DNA of 17,858 bases, from contig JBBECO010000188.1 of assembly GCA_040881785.1 (NCBI GenBank), positions 1-17,858 of the forward strand, written 5' to 3'. This document shows, piece after piece, positions 7,085 through 14,536 of the stretch. The notes below the pieces were generated by a model. That model was not told the origin of the DNA and did not search any database. It saw nothing but the letters and a program-made list of their open reading frames with translations. Source of the DNA: JACDCA01 sp040881785 (GTDB lineage Bacteria; Acidobacteriota; Vicinamibacteria; Vicinamibacterales; 2-12-FULL-66-21). Positions within the stretch are counted from its first letter, which is position 1; each line of letters opens with the position of its first letter. A program made the translations under genes and the position numbers.

Positions 7085-7996
7085 GTGCGATTCTGTGCGG
7101 CGGCCGCTGTTGTTCTCGTGACCTGCGCCTGCGTTTCGGCGCAGACGCCGTCGGCCCCTCCCTCTGCGCAGGCGCCGGCCTTCGACTCGAACCGCGCCTT
7201 CGCGCATCTGACGCAGCTCGTGGAGATCGGTCCGCGCCCGGCCGGTTCCCCCGGCATCCAGAAGACGCGCGAGTACATCAAACAGCAGTTGTCGGCCGTG
7301 GGCCTGACGCCGAAGGAGCAGGCGTTCGACGCGAAGACACCGATCGGAACGGTGCCGATGGTCAACATCAGCGCGACGATTCCCGGCCCGGGCACGGGAC
7401 GGCTGATCTTCGCAGGGCACTACGACACGAAGCTCTTCGAGGAGTTCCGGTTCGTGGGCGCGAACGACGCCGGCTCGAGCACGGCGTTCCTGCTGGAGCT
7501 GGCGCGGGTGCTGAAGGAGCGGAAGAACGCGGTGACGATCGAGATCCTGTTCCTGGACGGCGAGGAAGCGTTCGGAGAGTGGGAGACGGGCAACACGTTC
7601 GGCAGCCGGCACTACGTGGACGCCGCCAAGAAGGACGGCACCGTGAAGGATATCAAGGCGATGATCCTCGTGGACATGATCGGCGACAAGGCGCTGGGGT
7701 TCAAGCGGGAGAGCCGCTCGACGCCGTGGCTGACCGATGCGATCTGGGCCGCGGCGCGTGAGCTGAAGCGCCCCGAGTTCCTCGCCGAGTCCACGCCGAT
7801 CGACGACGACCACCTGCCGTTCCTGGCGGCGGGCGTGCCGGCCACCGACATCATCGACCTGGAGTATCCCGACGCCTCGTCGCGCTACTGGCACTCGGCG
7901 GAGGATACGCTGGACAAGGTGTCCGCGCAGAGCCTGCAGGTGGTGGGCGATGTGCTGCTTGCGGCGCTCCCAACGATCGAGTTGAGGGTCAAGTAG
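7085..7996 (+). CDS. Exported M28-family zinc enzyme, glutaminyl-peptide cyclotransferase-like
   Basis: A 303-residue product with a signal peptide (hydrophobic 4-16, cleavage near Ala19-Gln20). It belongs to the M28 zinc-peptidase fold, and its motifs match glutaminyl cyclases closely, which convert N-terminal Gln to pyroglutamate. Matches are Gly-His112-Tyr-Asp-Thr-Lys, Gly-Ala-Asn-Asp128, Leu-Asp-Gly-Glu160-Glu161-Ala-Phe, Gly-Ser-Arg-His at 173-176, Asp240-Asp-Asp-His-Leu-Pro-Phe-Leu with Gly-Val-Pro, and Trp-His270-Ser. Zinc ligands are probably Asp128, Glu161 and His270, with Glu160 as general base. Peptidases of the family bind two zincs; cyclases bind one. GTG 7085 is chosen because TAGGAG (7074-7079) lies five bases upstream; ATG 7049 inside the heptamer repeat is an alternative adding 12 residues. 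It probably acts in the periplasm. An aminopeptidase activity is not excluded. Confidence 0.88.
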   Translation: MRFCAAAAVVLVTCACVSAQTPSAPPSAQAPAFDSNRAFAHLTQLVEIGPRPAGSPGIQKTREYIKQQLSAVGLTPKEQAFDAKTPIGTVPMVNISATIPGPGTGRLIFAGHYDTKLFEEFRFVGANDAGSSTAFLLELARVLKERKNAVTIEILFLDGEEAFGEWETGNTFGSRHYVDAAKKDGTVKDIKAMILVDMIGDKALGFKRESRSTPWLTDAIWAAARELKRPEFLAESTPIDDDHLPFLAAGVPATDIIDLEYPDASSRYWHSAEDTLDKVSAQSLQVVGDVLLAALPTIELRVK

Positions 7997-8069
7997 GGGC
8001 CGTTCGCGAACGGCCCCGCGTCGGTGACGGCGTTTCGGAGACCGTCACGGGGCGGTTCACGAACCGCCC

Positions 8070-8073
<4 letters not shown>
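7993..8073. terminator. Three-hairpin palindromic element between convergent genes, probable bidirectional terminator
   Basis: An 81-base element with 8-base terminal inverted repeats GTAGGGGC and GCCCCTAC. It contains a perfect 22-base palindrome (7996-8017, centre TTCGCGAA), a hairpin with 7-base stems (8024-8030 and 8042-8048) and a second perfect palindrome (8049-8070, centre TTCACGAA), in direct succession. There is no T-run, so this is not a classic intrinsic terminator, but strong stems between two convergent genes can halt or stabilise both transcripts. The TAG stops of both flanking genes lie inside the terminal repeats at mirror positions. The form suggests a dispersed REP-like family. 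Confidence 0.8.
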
Positions 8074-9353
<1,280 letters not shown>

Positions 9354-9363
9354 TTTTTACCTC

Positions 9364-9386
9364 GGCGGGGCCCCCTGCACCCCGCC
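9364..9386 (-). promoter_or_regulatory. GC hairpin abutting the gltA ribosome-binding site
   Basis: GGCGGGG (9364-9370) and CCCCGCC (9380-9386) can pair with a nine-base loop. On the minus strand the stem ends directly at the GAGGT ribosome site. No T-run follows, so it is unlikely to be a terminator. It may influence ribosome access or mRNA stability, but a chance GC hairpin in a GC-rich genome is possible. Confidence 0.35.
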
Positions 9387-9444
9387 TGGCGGCCTCCACT
9401 ACGCGGGCAGATCGGCCCGCTCCGTTCCGGCCGCGCTACTGTTC

Positions 9445-9627
9445 CTACACGTCTTCGTCCGGGCCGCGCTCCGCATCGGCGGCGGGCGGAGGGTCCCCGG
9501 GAACCCGATAATCTCCGGACAGCCAATGGCCGAGATCCGCGAGCTTGCACCGCTCGCTGCAGAAGGGCCGCCAGGCGGGATCCACGGGGTGCCGGCGACA
9601 ATAGGCGCACTGGGTCTCTGGCCGCAT
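9445..9627 (-). CDS. yacG: DNA gyrase inhibitor YacG (small zinc protein)
   Basis: A 60-residue cytoplasmic protein. The zinc site is Cys7-x-x-Cys10 followed by Pro-Ala-Trp-Arg-Pro-Phe-Cys23-Ser-Glu-Arg-Cys27, then Lys-Leu-Ala-Asp-Leu-Gly-x-Trp-Leu-Ser-Gly-x-Tyr, the diagnostic YacG stretch, and an acidic Pro-rich tail. E. coli YacG binds GyrB and blocks DNA binding by gyrase. The length is normal for the family. ATG 9625-9627 is the first start in frame and gives Met-Arg-Pro directly before the zinc site; GTAGGA lies only one base from ATG, which is too close for a good ribosome site. An AT-rich stretch upstream holds a possible -10. It is first in line before gltA, 91 bases away, and may share a transcript. 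Confidence 0.93.
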   Translation of the reverse strand: MRPETQCAYCRRHPVDPAWRPFCSERCKLADLGHWLSGDYRVPGDPPPAADAERGPDEDV

Positions 9628-9630
9628 GTC

Positions 9631-9650
9631 CTACAACTTATTTATTGTAG
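9631..9650 (-). promoter_or_regulatory. Inverted repeat CTACAA-N8-TTGTAG over a putative yacG -10
   Basis: A perfect six-base inverted repeat with an eight-base AT-rich spacer starts three bases upstream of the yacG ATG. On the minus strand it contains TACAAT (9644-9649), a fair -10 hexamer. It could be a promoter with an overlapping operator, or a small hairpin in the leader. It stands out as the only AT-rich island nearby. No regulator is assigned. Confidence 0.4.
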
Positions 9651-9665
9651 TGCAAGGGGCGCTCC

Positions 9666-9899
9666 GCTGAGGGTGCGGGAACTGACGCAAAGGTGCGGGA
9701 ACTTTCGCTGAGGGTGCGGGAACTGACGCAGGGAGTGCGGGAACTGACGCAGGGAGTGCGGGAACTTTCGCTCAGGGTGCGGGAACTCTCGCTGAGGGTC
9801 CGGAGGGGTCCGAGGGGGCGAGGGTCTGAGCGTTTCGCACCCTCGGCGTCAGTGCCCGCACCCTCCGCGTCAGTGCCCGCACCCGCTGCGCCAGTGCCC
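9666..9899. repeat. 21-bp tandem repeats in two opposed arrays (six direct, three inverted)
   Basis: Six direct units occupy 9677-9801 (20, 21, 21, 21, 21 and 21 bases), each starting GGGAACT and ending GGTGC, AGTGC or GGTCC; a partial unit precedes them at 9666-9676. After a 35-base spacer rich in G, three 21-base units lie at 9837-9857, 9858-9878 and 9879-9899 in the opposite orientation; their reverse complement starts GGGCACTG and ends GGTGC. The direct units come in two versions, CTGACGCA and CTTTCGCT or CTCTCGCT. The two arms can pair to form a long hairpin. The array fills most of the 276-base gap between the phoU stop and the yacG start; no gene is visible there. Confidence 0.9.
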
Positions 9900-9903
9900 C
9901 TCC

Positions 9904-10590
9904 CTACGGCCCTTCGGACCGGTCCGCGGCGTGATGGCGAACGTCTTTGGCCGTCACCATGAAGATGACGTCTTCGGCGACGTTGGTGGCGTGATCGCCG
10001 ATGCGTTCGAGATGGCGGGAGACGAGAATCAGATCGAGCGCCGGCTCGATGGTGGTGGGGTCCTGCAGCATATAGGTCAGAAGTTCCCGGAAGACCTGCG
10101 TCTTCAGGCCGTCCAGCTCGTCGTCCTGGTCCAGGACGCCCTGCGCCATCGCGGTGTCGCGGCGGACGTACGCGTCGAGCGCGTCGCGCAGCATGGCCTG
10201 CGCGATCCCGGCCATCCGCGGGATGTCGATGAGCTCCTTCACGGGCGCGTGCTTCAGATAGCGCGTCACGGCCTCCGCGATGTTGATCGCGAGATCCCCG
10301 ACGCGTTCCAGGTCCGTGTTGATCTTGACCGCCGACACGATGGCGCGCAGGTCCACCGCCATCGGCTGGTAGAGGGCCAGCAGGGTGAAGCAGCGGTTGT
10401 CGATCTCGATGTGCAGCTGGTTGATGGGGGTGTCGCCGGCCAGCACACGGTCCACGACGGCCATGTCGCGCGACACGAGCCCTTCGACCGACGCCCGCAC
10501 GCGGTCTTCGGCGAGACCGCCCATCTCGAGCAGCCGCGTCTTGAGCTGCTCGAGCTCGTCCTGAAAGTGAGGTACCACGCGCTCAGCCAT
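9904..10590 (-). CDS. phoU: Phosphate signalling and transport accessory protein PhoU
   Basis: PhoU is a cytoplasmic helical protein that links the Pst phosphate importer to the PhoR/PhoB two-component system and restrains phosphate uptake. The 228-residue product has two PhoU repeats of three helices, each with the metal-binding motif: Asp93-Leu-Glu-Arg-Val-Gly-Asp99 followed by Asn-Ile-Ala-Glu, and His193-Leu-Glu-Arg-Ile-Gly-Asp199-His followed by Asn-Val-Ala-Glu. A longer frame exists upstream, but ATG 10588-10590 is chosen because it overlaps the pstB stop (TGATG), has AAGG a short distance upstream and gives the usual family length. It is coupled to pstB and would follow the Pho box. The stop codon is directly followed by the 21-base repeat array. 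Confidence 0.96.
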   Translation of the reverse strand: MAERVVPHFQDELEQLKTRLLEMGGLAEDRVRASVEGLVSRDMAVVDRVLAGDTPINQLHIEIDNRCFTLLALYQPMAVDLRAIVSAVKINTDLERVGDLAINIAEAVTRYLKHAPVKELIDIPRMAGIAQAMLRDALDAYVRRDTAMAQGVLDQDDELDGLKTQVFRELLTYMLQDPTTIEPALDLILVSRHLERIGDHATNVAEDVIFMVTAKDVRHHAADRSEGP

Positions 10591-11351
10591 CAGCCGAACC
10601 TTCCCGTCACGTAATCCTCCGTCAGCTTCTCCGACGGGTTGGTGAACATGTCCTTGGTGGGCCCGTACTCGATCAGCTTCCCGAGCCAGAAGAAGGCCGT
10701 GAAATCGGACACGCGCGCCGCCTGCTGCATGTTGTGCGTGACGATCACGATCGTATAGTGCGCTTTCAACTGGAAGATGAGCTCCTCGACCCGCTGGGTC
10801 GCGATCGGGTCGAGCGCCGAGGCCGGTTCGTCCATCAGGAGGATCGCCGGCTTCACTGCCAGCGCCCGCGCGATGCACAGCCGCTGCTGCTGTCCGCCCG
10901 ACAGCGACAGCGCCGGTTCGTGGAGTCGGTCCTTGACCTCGTCCCACAGAGCGGCCTGCTGGAGGCTCTCCTCGATGCGTCCGGCCAGATCCGCCCGGTT
11001 CGCGGCCATCCCGTTGATCCGCAGACCGTAGGCGACGTTCTCGAAGATCGACTTGGGAAACGGGTTGGACTTCTGGAAGACCATCCCGACCCGTCGCCGC
11101 AGCCCGACGACGTCGGTGCCGGCGGCGTAGATGTCGGTGCCGTCGATCCGAACCTCCCCCTCGACGCGCGTGCCGGGAATGATGTCGTTCATGCGGTTGA
11201 GCGTCCGGAGGAACGTGCTCTTGCCGCAGCCCGACGGCCCGATGAACGCCGTCACGACGTGCGGCCGGATGCCGATGTCGATGTCTTCCAGCGCCCGCTT
11301 GGCGCCGTAGTAGAAGTTGAGGGCCTTGACGTCGATCTGGACTGGGTGCAT
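10590..11351 (-). CDS. pstB: Phosphate ABC transporter ATP-binding protein PstB
   Basis: This is the ATPase of the high-affinity phosphate importer PstSCAB, on the inner face of the membrane. The 253-residue product has Walker A Gly38-Pro-Ser-Gly-Cys-Gly-Lys-Ser-Thr46, a Q-loop with the PstB-type Gln93-Lys-Ser-Asn-Pro-Phe-Pro, signature Leu150-Ser-Gly-Gly-Gln-Gln-Gln, Walker B Leu-Leu-Met-Asp174-Glu-Pro and switch His206. Arg-Met-Asn at 53-55 and Gln-Lys-Ser-Asn-Pro-Phe-Pro identify PstB among ABC ATPases. The genes pstS, pstC and pstA do not lie beside it, which is unusual; they must be elsewhere. It begins its own transcription unit with a Pho box about 50 bases upstream and no clear ribosome site, and it is coupled to phoU. 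Induction by phosphate starvation is expected. Confidence 0.96.
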   Translation of the reverse strand: MHPVQIDVKALNFYYGAKRALEDIDIGIRPHVVTAFIGPSGCGKSTFLRTLNRMNDIIPGTRVEGEVRIDGTDIYAAGTDVVGLRRRVGMVFQKSNPFPKSIFENVAYGLRINGMAANRADLAGRIEESLQQAALWDEVKDRLHEPALSLSGGQQQRLCIARALAVKPAILLMDEPASALDPIATQRVEELIFQLKAHYTIVIVTHNMQQAARVSDFTAFFWLGKLIEYGPTKDMFTNPSEKLTEDYVTGRFG

Positions 11352-11399
11352 GCCGGCATACCCAGCCTATGGGCGCGGGATTTCACGGCAATTTCGCGA

Positions 11400-11417
11400 G
11401 TGTAAATTCCGTGTAAA
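11400..11417 (-). promoter_or_regulatory. Pho box upstream of pstB-phoU
   Basis: On the minus strand two perfect copies of TTTACAC are separated by four bases (GGAA), an 11-base period. This is the architecture of PhoB/PhoP operators: two 7-base direct repeats, 4-base spacer. It ends 48 bases before the pstB ATG. A candidate -10, TGAAAT (11380-11385), lies 14 bases downstream, where a Pho box would replace the -35. The partial response regulator at 17742-17858 could be its ligand, but that is inference. Confidence 0.7.
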
Positions 11418-11447
11418 CAGCCGCGGTCGAACACGCCCGACCTCCGC

Positions 11448-11503
11448 GCCCGACCTAAAGGTCGGGCCTACGAGGGAACGTAGGCCCGGCCTTCAGGCCG
11501 GGC
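11448..11503. repeat. Interlocking palindromic repeat after the kinase operon
   Basis: Three overlapping inverted repeats: 11448-11467 (GCCCGACCT/AGGTCGGGC), 11464-11487 (GGGCCTACG and CGTAGGCCC around six bases) and 11484-11503 (GCCCGGCCT/AGGCCGGGC). The outer two form separate hairpins, and the central one is an alternative fold that competes with both. It begins one base after the stop codon of the minus-strand kinase gene, so it could act as a terminator or 3' stabiliser. It looks like a REP-type dispersed element. Confidence 0.8.
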
Positions 11504-11504
11504 G

Positions 11505-12272
11505 TTACACCGCTGGAGATTCGATTTTGACCGCGCCTTCCGACTCCGCGAGGAACGCGCCGATCTGCCGCCGCAGCTCGTCCTGGATGACCTCGACCTT
11601 CCGCCGGGCGTCGAGGACGCGGAAGTGGTACTCCTCGGCCATGGCGGCGTATTCCTTGAACAGCGACCGCTGATAGGCGCGGAAGCTCTCGTAGATGTCG
11701 TCACCGAGCTTCATGTCCATGCCCGACTCCCAGTAGTCCATCCCGCGCGACTGCAGCACGCGCCGGATCAGCGTCTTCTCGTCCAGGCGCAGGTAGAACA
11801 CGAGATGCGGCACGATCGCGAAGCCGTACAGGTTGCGGATCCAGGTGCGATCGACGCCCCGGACGCCTGCGCGGGCCATGGCGGTGTAGATGTAGCGGTC
11901 CGACAGCACGATGAAGCCGGCCTTGAGGGCCGGGATGATCTCCTTCTCCAGCCGGTCGGCGAAGTCCGTGGCGTAGAGGAGCTGAAAGGTGAGCTTGTTC
12001 AGCGTGTTGCTCGCCTTGGCGAGCTCGATCGTCGGCTGCATCAGCTCCGACCGCGTCCAGCCCGTCTCGACGACCCCGTAGCCCTGGATCTCGAGCCACT
12101 CCCGCAGCAGGTGAATCTGTGTGGACCGCCCGACGCCGTCGGTGCCCTCGATCGCGATGATCTTGCCCGGATACTGACCGAGCGGCAGATACGGAATGGG
12201 ATTGCCGTAGTACTCGCCGGGGCGCGGTTCGCCCTCCAGGGGAACGTCAGGCGAGGTCGTCGATGTGCTCAT
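11505..12272 (-). CDS. Thymidylate-kinase-like P-loop protein with Arg in the P-loop
   Basis: The 255-residue product has an N-terminal extension of about 35 residues, then a dTMP-kinase-like fold. The P-loop reads Glu42-Gly-Thr-Asp-Gly-Val-Gly-Arg49-Ser-Thr51, with Arg where nearly all P-loop enzymes have Lys. Other family landmarks are Asp125-Arg-Tyr, Arg-Gly-Val-Asp (138-141) and Phe-Tyr-Leu-Arg-Leu. The Arg-Glu-Pro-Gly-Gly motif that binds substrate in dTMP kinases is replaced by Gly-Trp-Thr-Arg-Ser-Glu. It may be a nucleotide kinase with altered substrate or a regulatory, weakly active paralogue. ATG 12272 is preferred to ATG 12278 because GAGG lies six bases upstream of it and would touch the other start. 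The gene overlaps the stop of its paralogue by 26 bases. The two are about one-third identical by eye, so an old duplication is likely. Confidence 0.85.
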   Translation of the reverse strand: MSTSTTSPDVPLEGEPRPGEYYGNPIPYLPLGQYPGKIIAIEGTDGVGRSTQIHLLREWLEIQGYGVVETGWTRSELMQPTIELAKASNTLNKLTFQLLYATDFADRLEKEIIPALKAGFIVLSDRYIYTAMARAGVRGVDRTWIRNLYGFAIVPHLVFYLRLDEKTLIRRVLQSRGMDYWESGMDMKLGDDIYESFRAYQRSLFKEYAAMAEEYHFRVLDARRKVEVIQDELRRQIGAFLAESEGAVKIESPAV

Positions 12273-12945
12273 GGTCATCCTCGATCTTCAGGTGCTGCGC
12301 GACGAGCTTGCGGAACGTGCGCTGCTGGTTCGTAATGGCGCCGGTCGCGTCGACGACGCTCAGGTCGAATTCGTCGACGAGCCGGTCGTATTCATCGAGC
12401 ACTTTGCCCTGGAAGAGCTTGAAGCTCTCGACCAGGTTCGTGCTCCACCCCATGTCCATGCCGGCCTCGTAGAACTTCAGCTTCACGCGGCGGGCGAGGA
12501 GGCGTTCGGTGGAGGTCTCGATCGGCACGCGGAAGTACACCGCCAGGTCCGGTTTGACCGCGAAGCTGTACAGCTCGCGCACCCACGTCCGGTCCACGCC
12601 GCGCGCCGTGTCGCGCGCGAACGCGGTGTAGGCGTAGCGGTCGGCGAGCACGATCATGCCGGCCTTCAGCGGCGGAATGATGTTGTACAGCAGCCGGTCG
12701 GCGAAGTCGGTGGCGTGCAGCAGGCTGAACGTCATGGGCGTCAGCGAGTTCTTTTTCTTGCCGCTCTTGGTGGCCGCCTTCACCAGGGCCGACGAATTCC
12801 ACTCCGTGAGCACGACGGAATGGCCGGCGGCGCTAAGCCATTTTGCCAGCAGCGCGAGTTGCGTCGTCTTTCCGGAGCCGTCGATGCCTTCCACGACGAA
12901 CAGTTTTCCGGGGTACTCGTGAGGCGTGGTCAGTCTGCTCAACAT
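12247..12945 (-). CDS. Thymidylate-kinase-like P-loop kinase with canonical P-loop
   Basis: A 232-residue cytoplasmic P-loop kinase related to dTMP kinase. The P-loop is Glu19-Gly-Ile-Asp-Gly-Ser-Gly-Lys26-Thr-Thr28; Asp102-Arg-Tyr, Arg-Gly-Val-Asp at 115-118 and the Tyr-Phe-Arg-Val strand follow, as in the family. It has Thr-Glu-Trp-Asn-Ser-Ser (47-52) where dTMP kinases have Thr-Arg-Glu-Pro-Gly-Gly, and a Lys-rich loop (Lys60 to Lys65) not seen in ordinary enzymes. The substrate may therefore not be dTMP. ATG 12945 is used because the P-loop starts near residue 19, leaving no room for a later start. A GAAGGA site lies about 10 bases upstream. The gene overlaps the Ppx/GppA gene by 113 bases and its paralogue by 26, so all three are co-expressed. 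It could still be the cell's only dTMP kinase. Confidence 0.88.
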   Translation of the reverse strand: MLSRLTTPHEYPGKLFVVEGIDGSGKTTQLALLAKWLSAAGHSVVLTEWNSSALVKAATKSGKKKNSLTPMTFSLLHATDFADRLLYNIIPPLKAGMIVLADRYAYTAFARDTARGVDRTWVRELYSFAVKPDLAVYFRVPIETSTERLLARRVKLKFYEAGMDMGWSTNLVESFKLFQGKVLDEYDRLVDEFDLSVVDATGAITNQQRTFRKLVAQHLKIEDDHEHIDDLA

Positions 12946-14503
12946 GCGGTTCCCGTTCCTTCAAATCCAGCCCGGCCAGCTCGAACCGTATCGTACGGCC
13001 GAGTACCCGCTCGAGCGGGCGCACGTGCCGGTGCGCCGCCCAGAGTTCCAGTTCCGCCTCGTTGGTCGTCCGGAGCCGCGCCAGGTAATCATCCTTCCGC
13101 GGATAGAGGTCGATGCCGGAAATCGCCTGGGCGTGGCTGCGGTCGAGACCTTCGGCCAGCCGCACCATCGCGGAGAGTTTCTTCACGACCCGCTGCAATT
13201 TCGTGGGCAGCGCCTCGAAACCCTCGTGCGTCTTCTTCGGCATCGCCTGCCGGTGATAGCGCGCGATGAGCGCGATGACCTCGACCTCCCGCGGTTCGAA
13301 GCCGCGCAGATCCCCGTGCTTGATCAGGTAGTAGGAGTGCCTGTGGTGGCGCTCGTAACTGATGTGCACACCGACGTCGTGGAGCAGGGCGCCGTATTCG
13401 AGCCACTCCCGCTCGGTGTCGCCCAGGCCGTGTGCGCTGCGCGTCTGGTCGAAAATGCTGACGGCCAGCCTCGCCACCTGGTGCGCGTGCTCCGACCAGT
13501 AGTTGCACCGCTCGCCGAGCTCGACGATGCTGCGGCGGCGCACGTCGGGATAGCGGTCCACCTTGCGGATCCTCGCGCTGTTGCGCTGAATGTAGTCGAT
13601 GATCAGCCCTTCACGCAGGGCGAGGTCGCAGAGCGTCAGCTCGCCGGCGCCCAGGTTCTTCAGGATCGTGTCGAGCAGCACCGCGCCGGCGACGCTCAGG
13701 TCCGCGCGGCGGGGATCCATGCCCGGCAGCCGCAGGCGTTCGTGCAGATCCGCGTCGGCCAGGCGCTTGCGCAGACGCCGGATCGCTTTGGCACTGACCC
13801 GCTGGTTGCGCACCTCGTCCACCGGCCGTCCGCGGGATTCGGTGAGGGCCAGGGTTCCGAGACTGAGGATCGTGCCGGAGGTGCCGATGACCCGGTCGTA
13901 GCCGCGGCGGCCGATGTCGGCCAGATACCCGCTCATCTCGCGCTGGATGTGCTTGACGAGGCGGCGCTCGTCGCGGCGCTCGAGCGGATCGCTCTTGATG
14001 TGGCGCTCCGTCAGACGAATCACACCGGTCTTGAAACTGCGCGCGCTCGACAGGTGTGTCGCCGACCCCAGCGTCACCTCCACGCTCCCGCCGCCGATGT
14101 CGATGACGCAGGCGGTGGAAGACCCGACGTCCACGCCGTAGCACGCCGCCAGGTGAATCAGCCGGGCTTCTTCCTTCCCCGGGATGATGCGGATCTGGAT
14201 GCCCGTCCGGCGGTTCACGTCGGCGATGAAGTCGCCGCCGTTCTCAGCCTCACGCGTGGCGCTCGTCGCGGCGGCGACGATCTCGTCGACCTTGTGCGAG
14301 TCGGCCAGGCGCTTGAATTTCGACAGGGTCTGCAGCGCCGCCGCCATCGCGGTCGGCGTCAGGCTCTTCCCATCCAGGCCACCGGCCCCCAGCCGGACCA
14401 TGTCCTTTTCCCGGTCGATGACCTCGAACGACAGGTCGGCGCGCACCTGCACGACGATCATGTGGATGGAATTGGTCCCGATGTCGATGGCGGCGATGCG
14501 CAT
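12833..14503 (-). CDS. ppx: Exopolyphosphatase/guanosine pentaphosphatase family protein with HD-type C-terminal domain
   Basis: Ppx/GppA enzymes cut phosphate from the end of polyphosphate chains or from pppGpp. The 556-residue product has the ASKHA-fold N-terminal part (about 1-305) with Asp7-Ile-Gly-Thr-Asn-Ser12, the catalytic Gly-Lys-Glu111-Glu112-Ala-Arg-Leu region and Asp135-Ile-Gly-Gly-Gly-Ser140. An HD-like helical domain follows (about 320-510), with Leu-Leu-His375-Asp376-Val-Gly. The last 38 codons lie inside the next kinase gene in another frame. That tail is Arg/Lys-rich and looks like an out-of-frame reading of the kinase P-loop region, so conservation probably ends near residue 518. 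ATG 14501-14503 begins directly with the Asp-Ile-Gly-Thr-Asn strand, as in the family. It is divergent from a CHAD protein gene, which supports a polyphosphate role over pppGpp, though neither is proven. Confidence 0.92.
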   Translation of the reverse strand: MRIAAIDIGTNSIHMIVVQVRADLSFEVIDREKDMVRLGAGGLDGKSLTPTAMAAALQTLSKFKRLADSHKVDEIVAAATSATREAENGGDFIADVNRRTGIQIRIIPGKEEARLIHLAACYGVDVGSSTACVIDIGGGSVEVTLGSATHLSSARSFKTGVIRLTERHIKSDPLERRDERRLVKHIQREMSGYLADIGRRGYDRVIGTSGTILSLGTLALTESRGRPVDEVRNQRVSAKAIRRLRKRLADADLHERLRLPGMDPRRADLSVAGAVLLDTILKNLGAGELTLCDLALREGLIIDYIQRNSARIRKVDRYPDVRRRSIVELGERCNYWSEHAHQVARLAVSIFDQTRSAHGLGDTEREWLEYGALLHDVGVHISYERHHRHSYYLIKHGDLRGFEPREVEVIALIARYHRQAMPKKTHEGFEALPTKLQRVVKKLSAMVRLAEGLDRSHAQAISGIDLYPRKDDYLARLRTTNEAELELWAAHRHVRPLERVLGRTIRFELAGLDLKEREPHVEQTDHASRVPRKTVRRGRHRRLRKDDATRAAGKMA

Positions 14504-14536
14504 GCGTTCGGGGTTGTGAGCTCAGCGGTGCGGGTC

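Noticed and set aside
5611..7395. 594-codon minus-strand frame
   Set aside because: Antisense to a well-supported synthase and the start of the cyclase-like gene; composition typical of a shadow frame.
9666..9899. CRISPR array
   Set aside because: Units are contiguous without unique spacers and one arm is inverted, and no cas gene is present.
9693..9962. 89-codon open frame across the 21-base repeats, giving a seven-residue peptide repeat (Val-Arg-Glu-Leu core)
   Set aside because: The heptapeptide follows from a 21-base DNA repeat with no stop; there is no ribosome site and the frame runs antisense into phoU.
10591..10947. Longer version of phoU starting at 10947
   Set aside because: The extra part lies wholly inside pstB in another frame, and ATG 10590 gives the normal PhoU length and a TGATG overlap.
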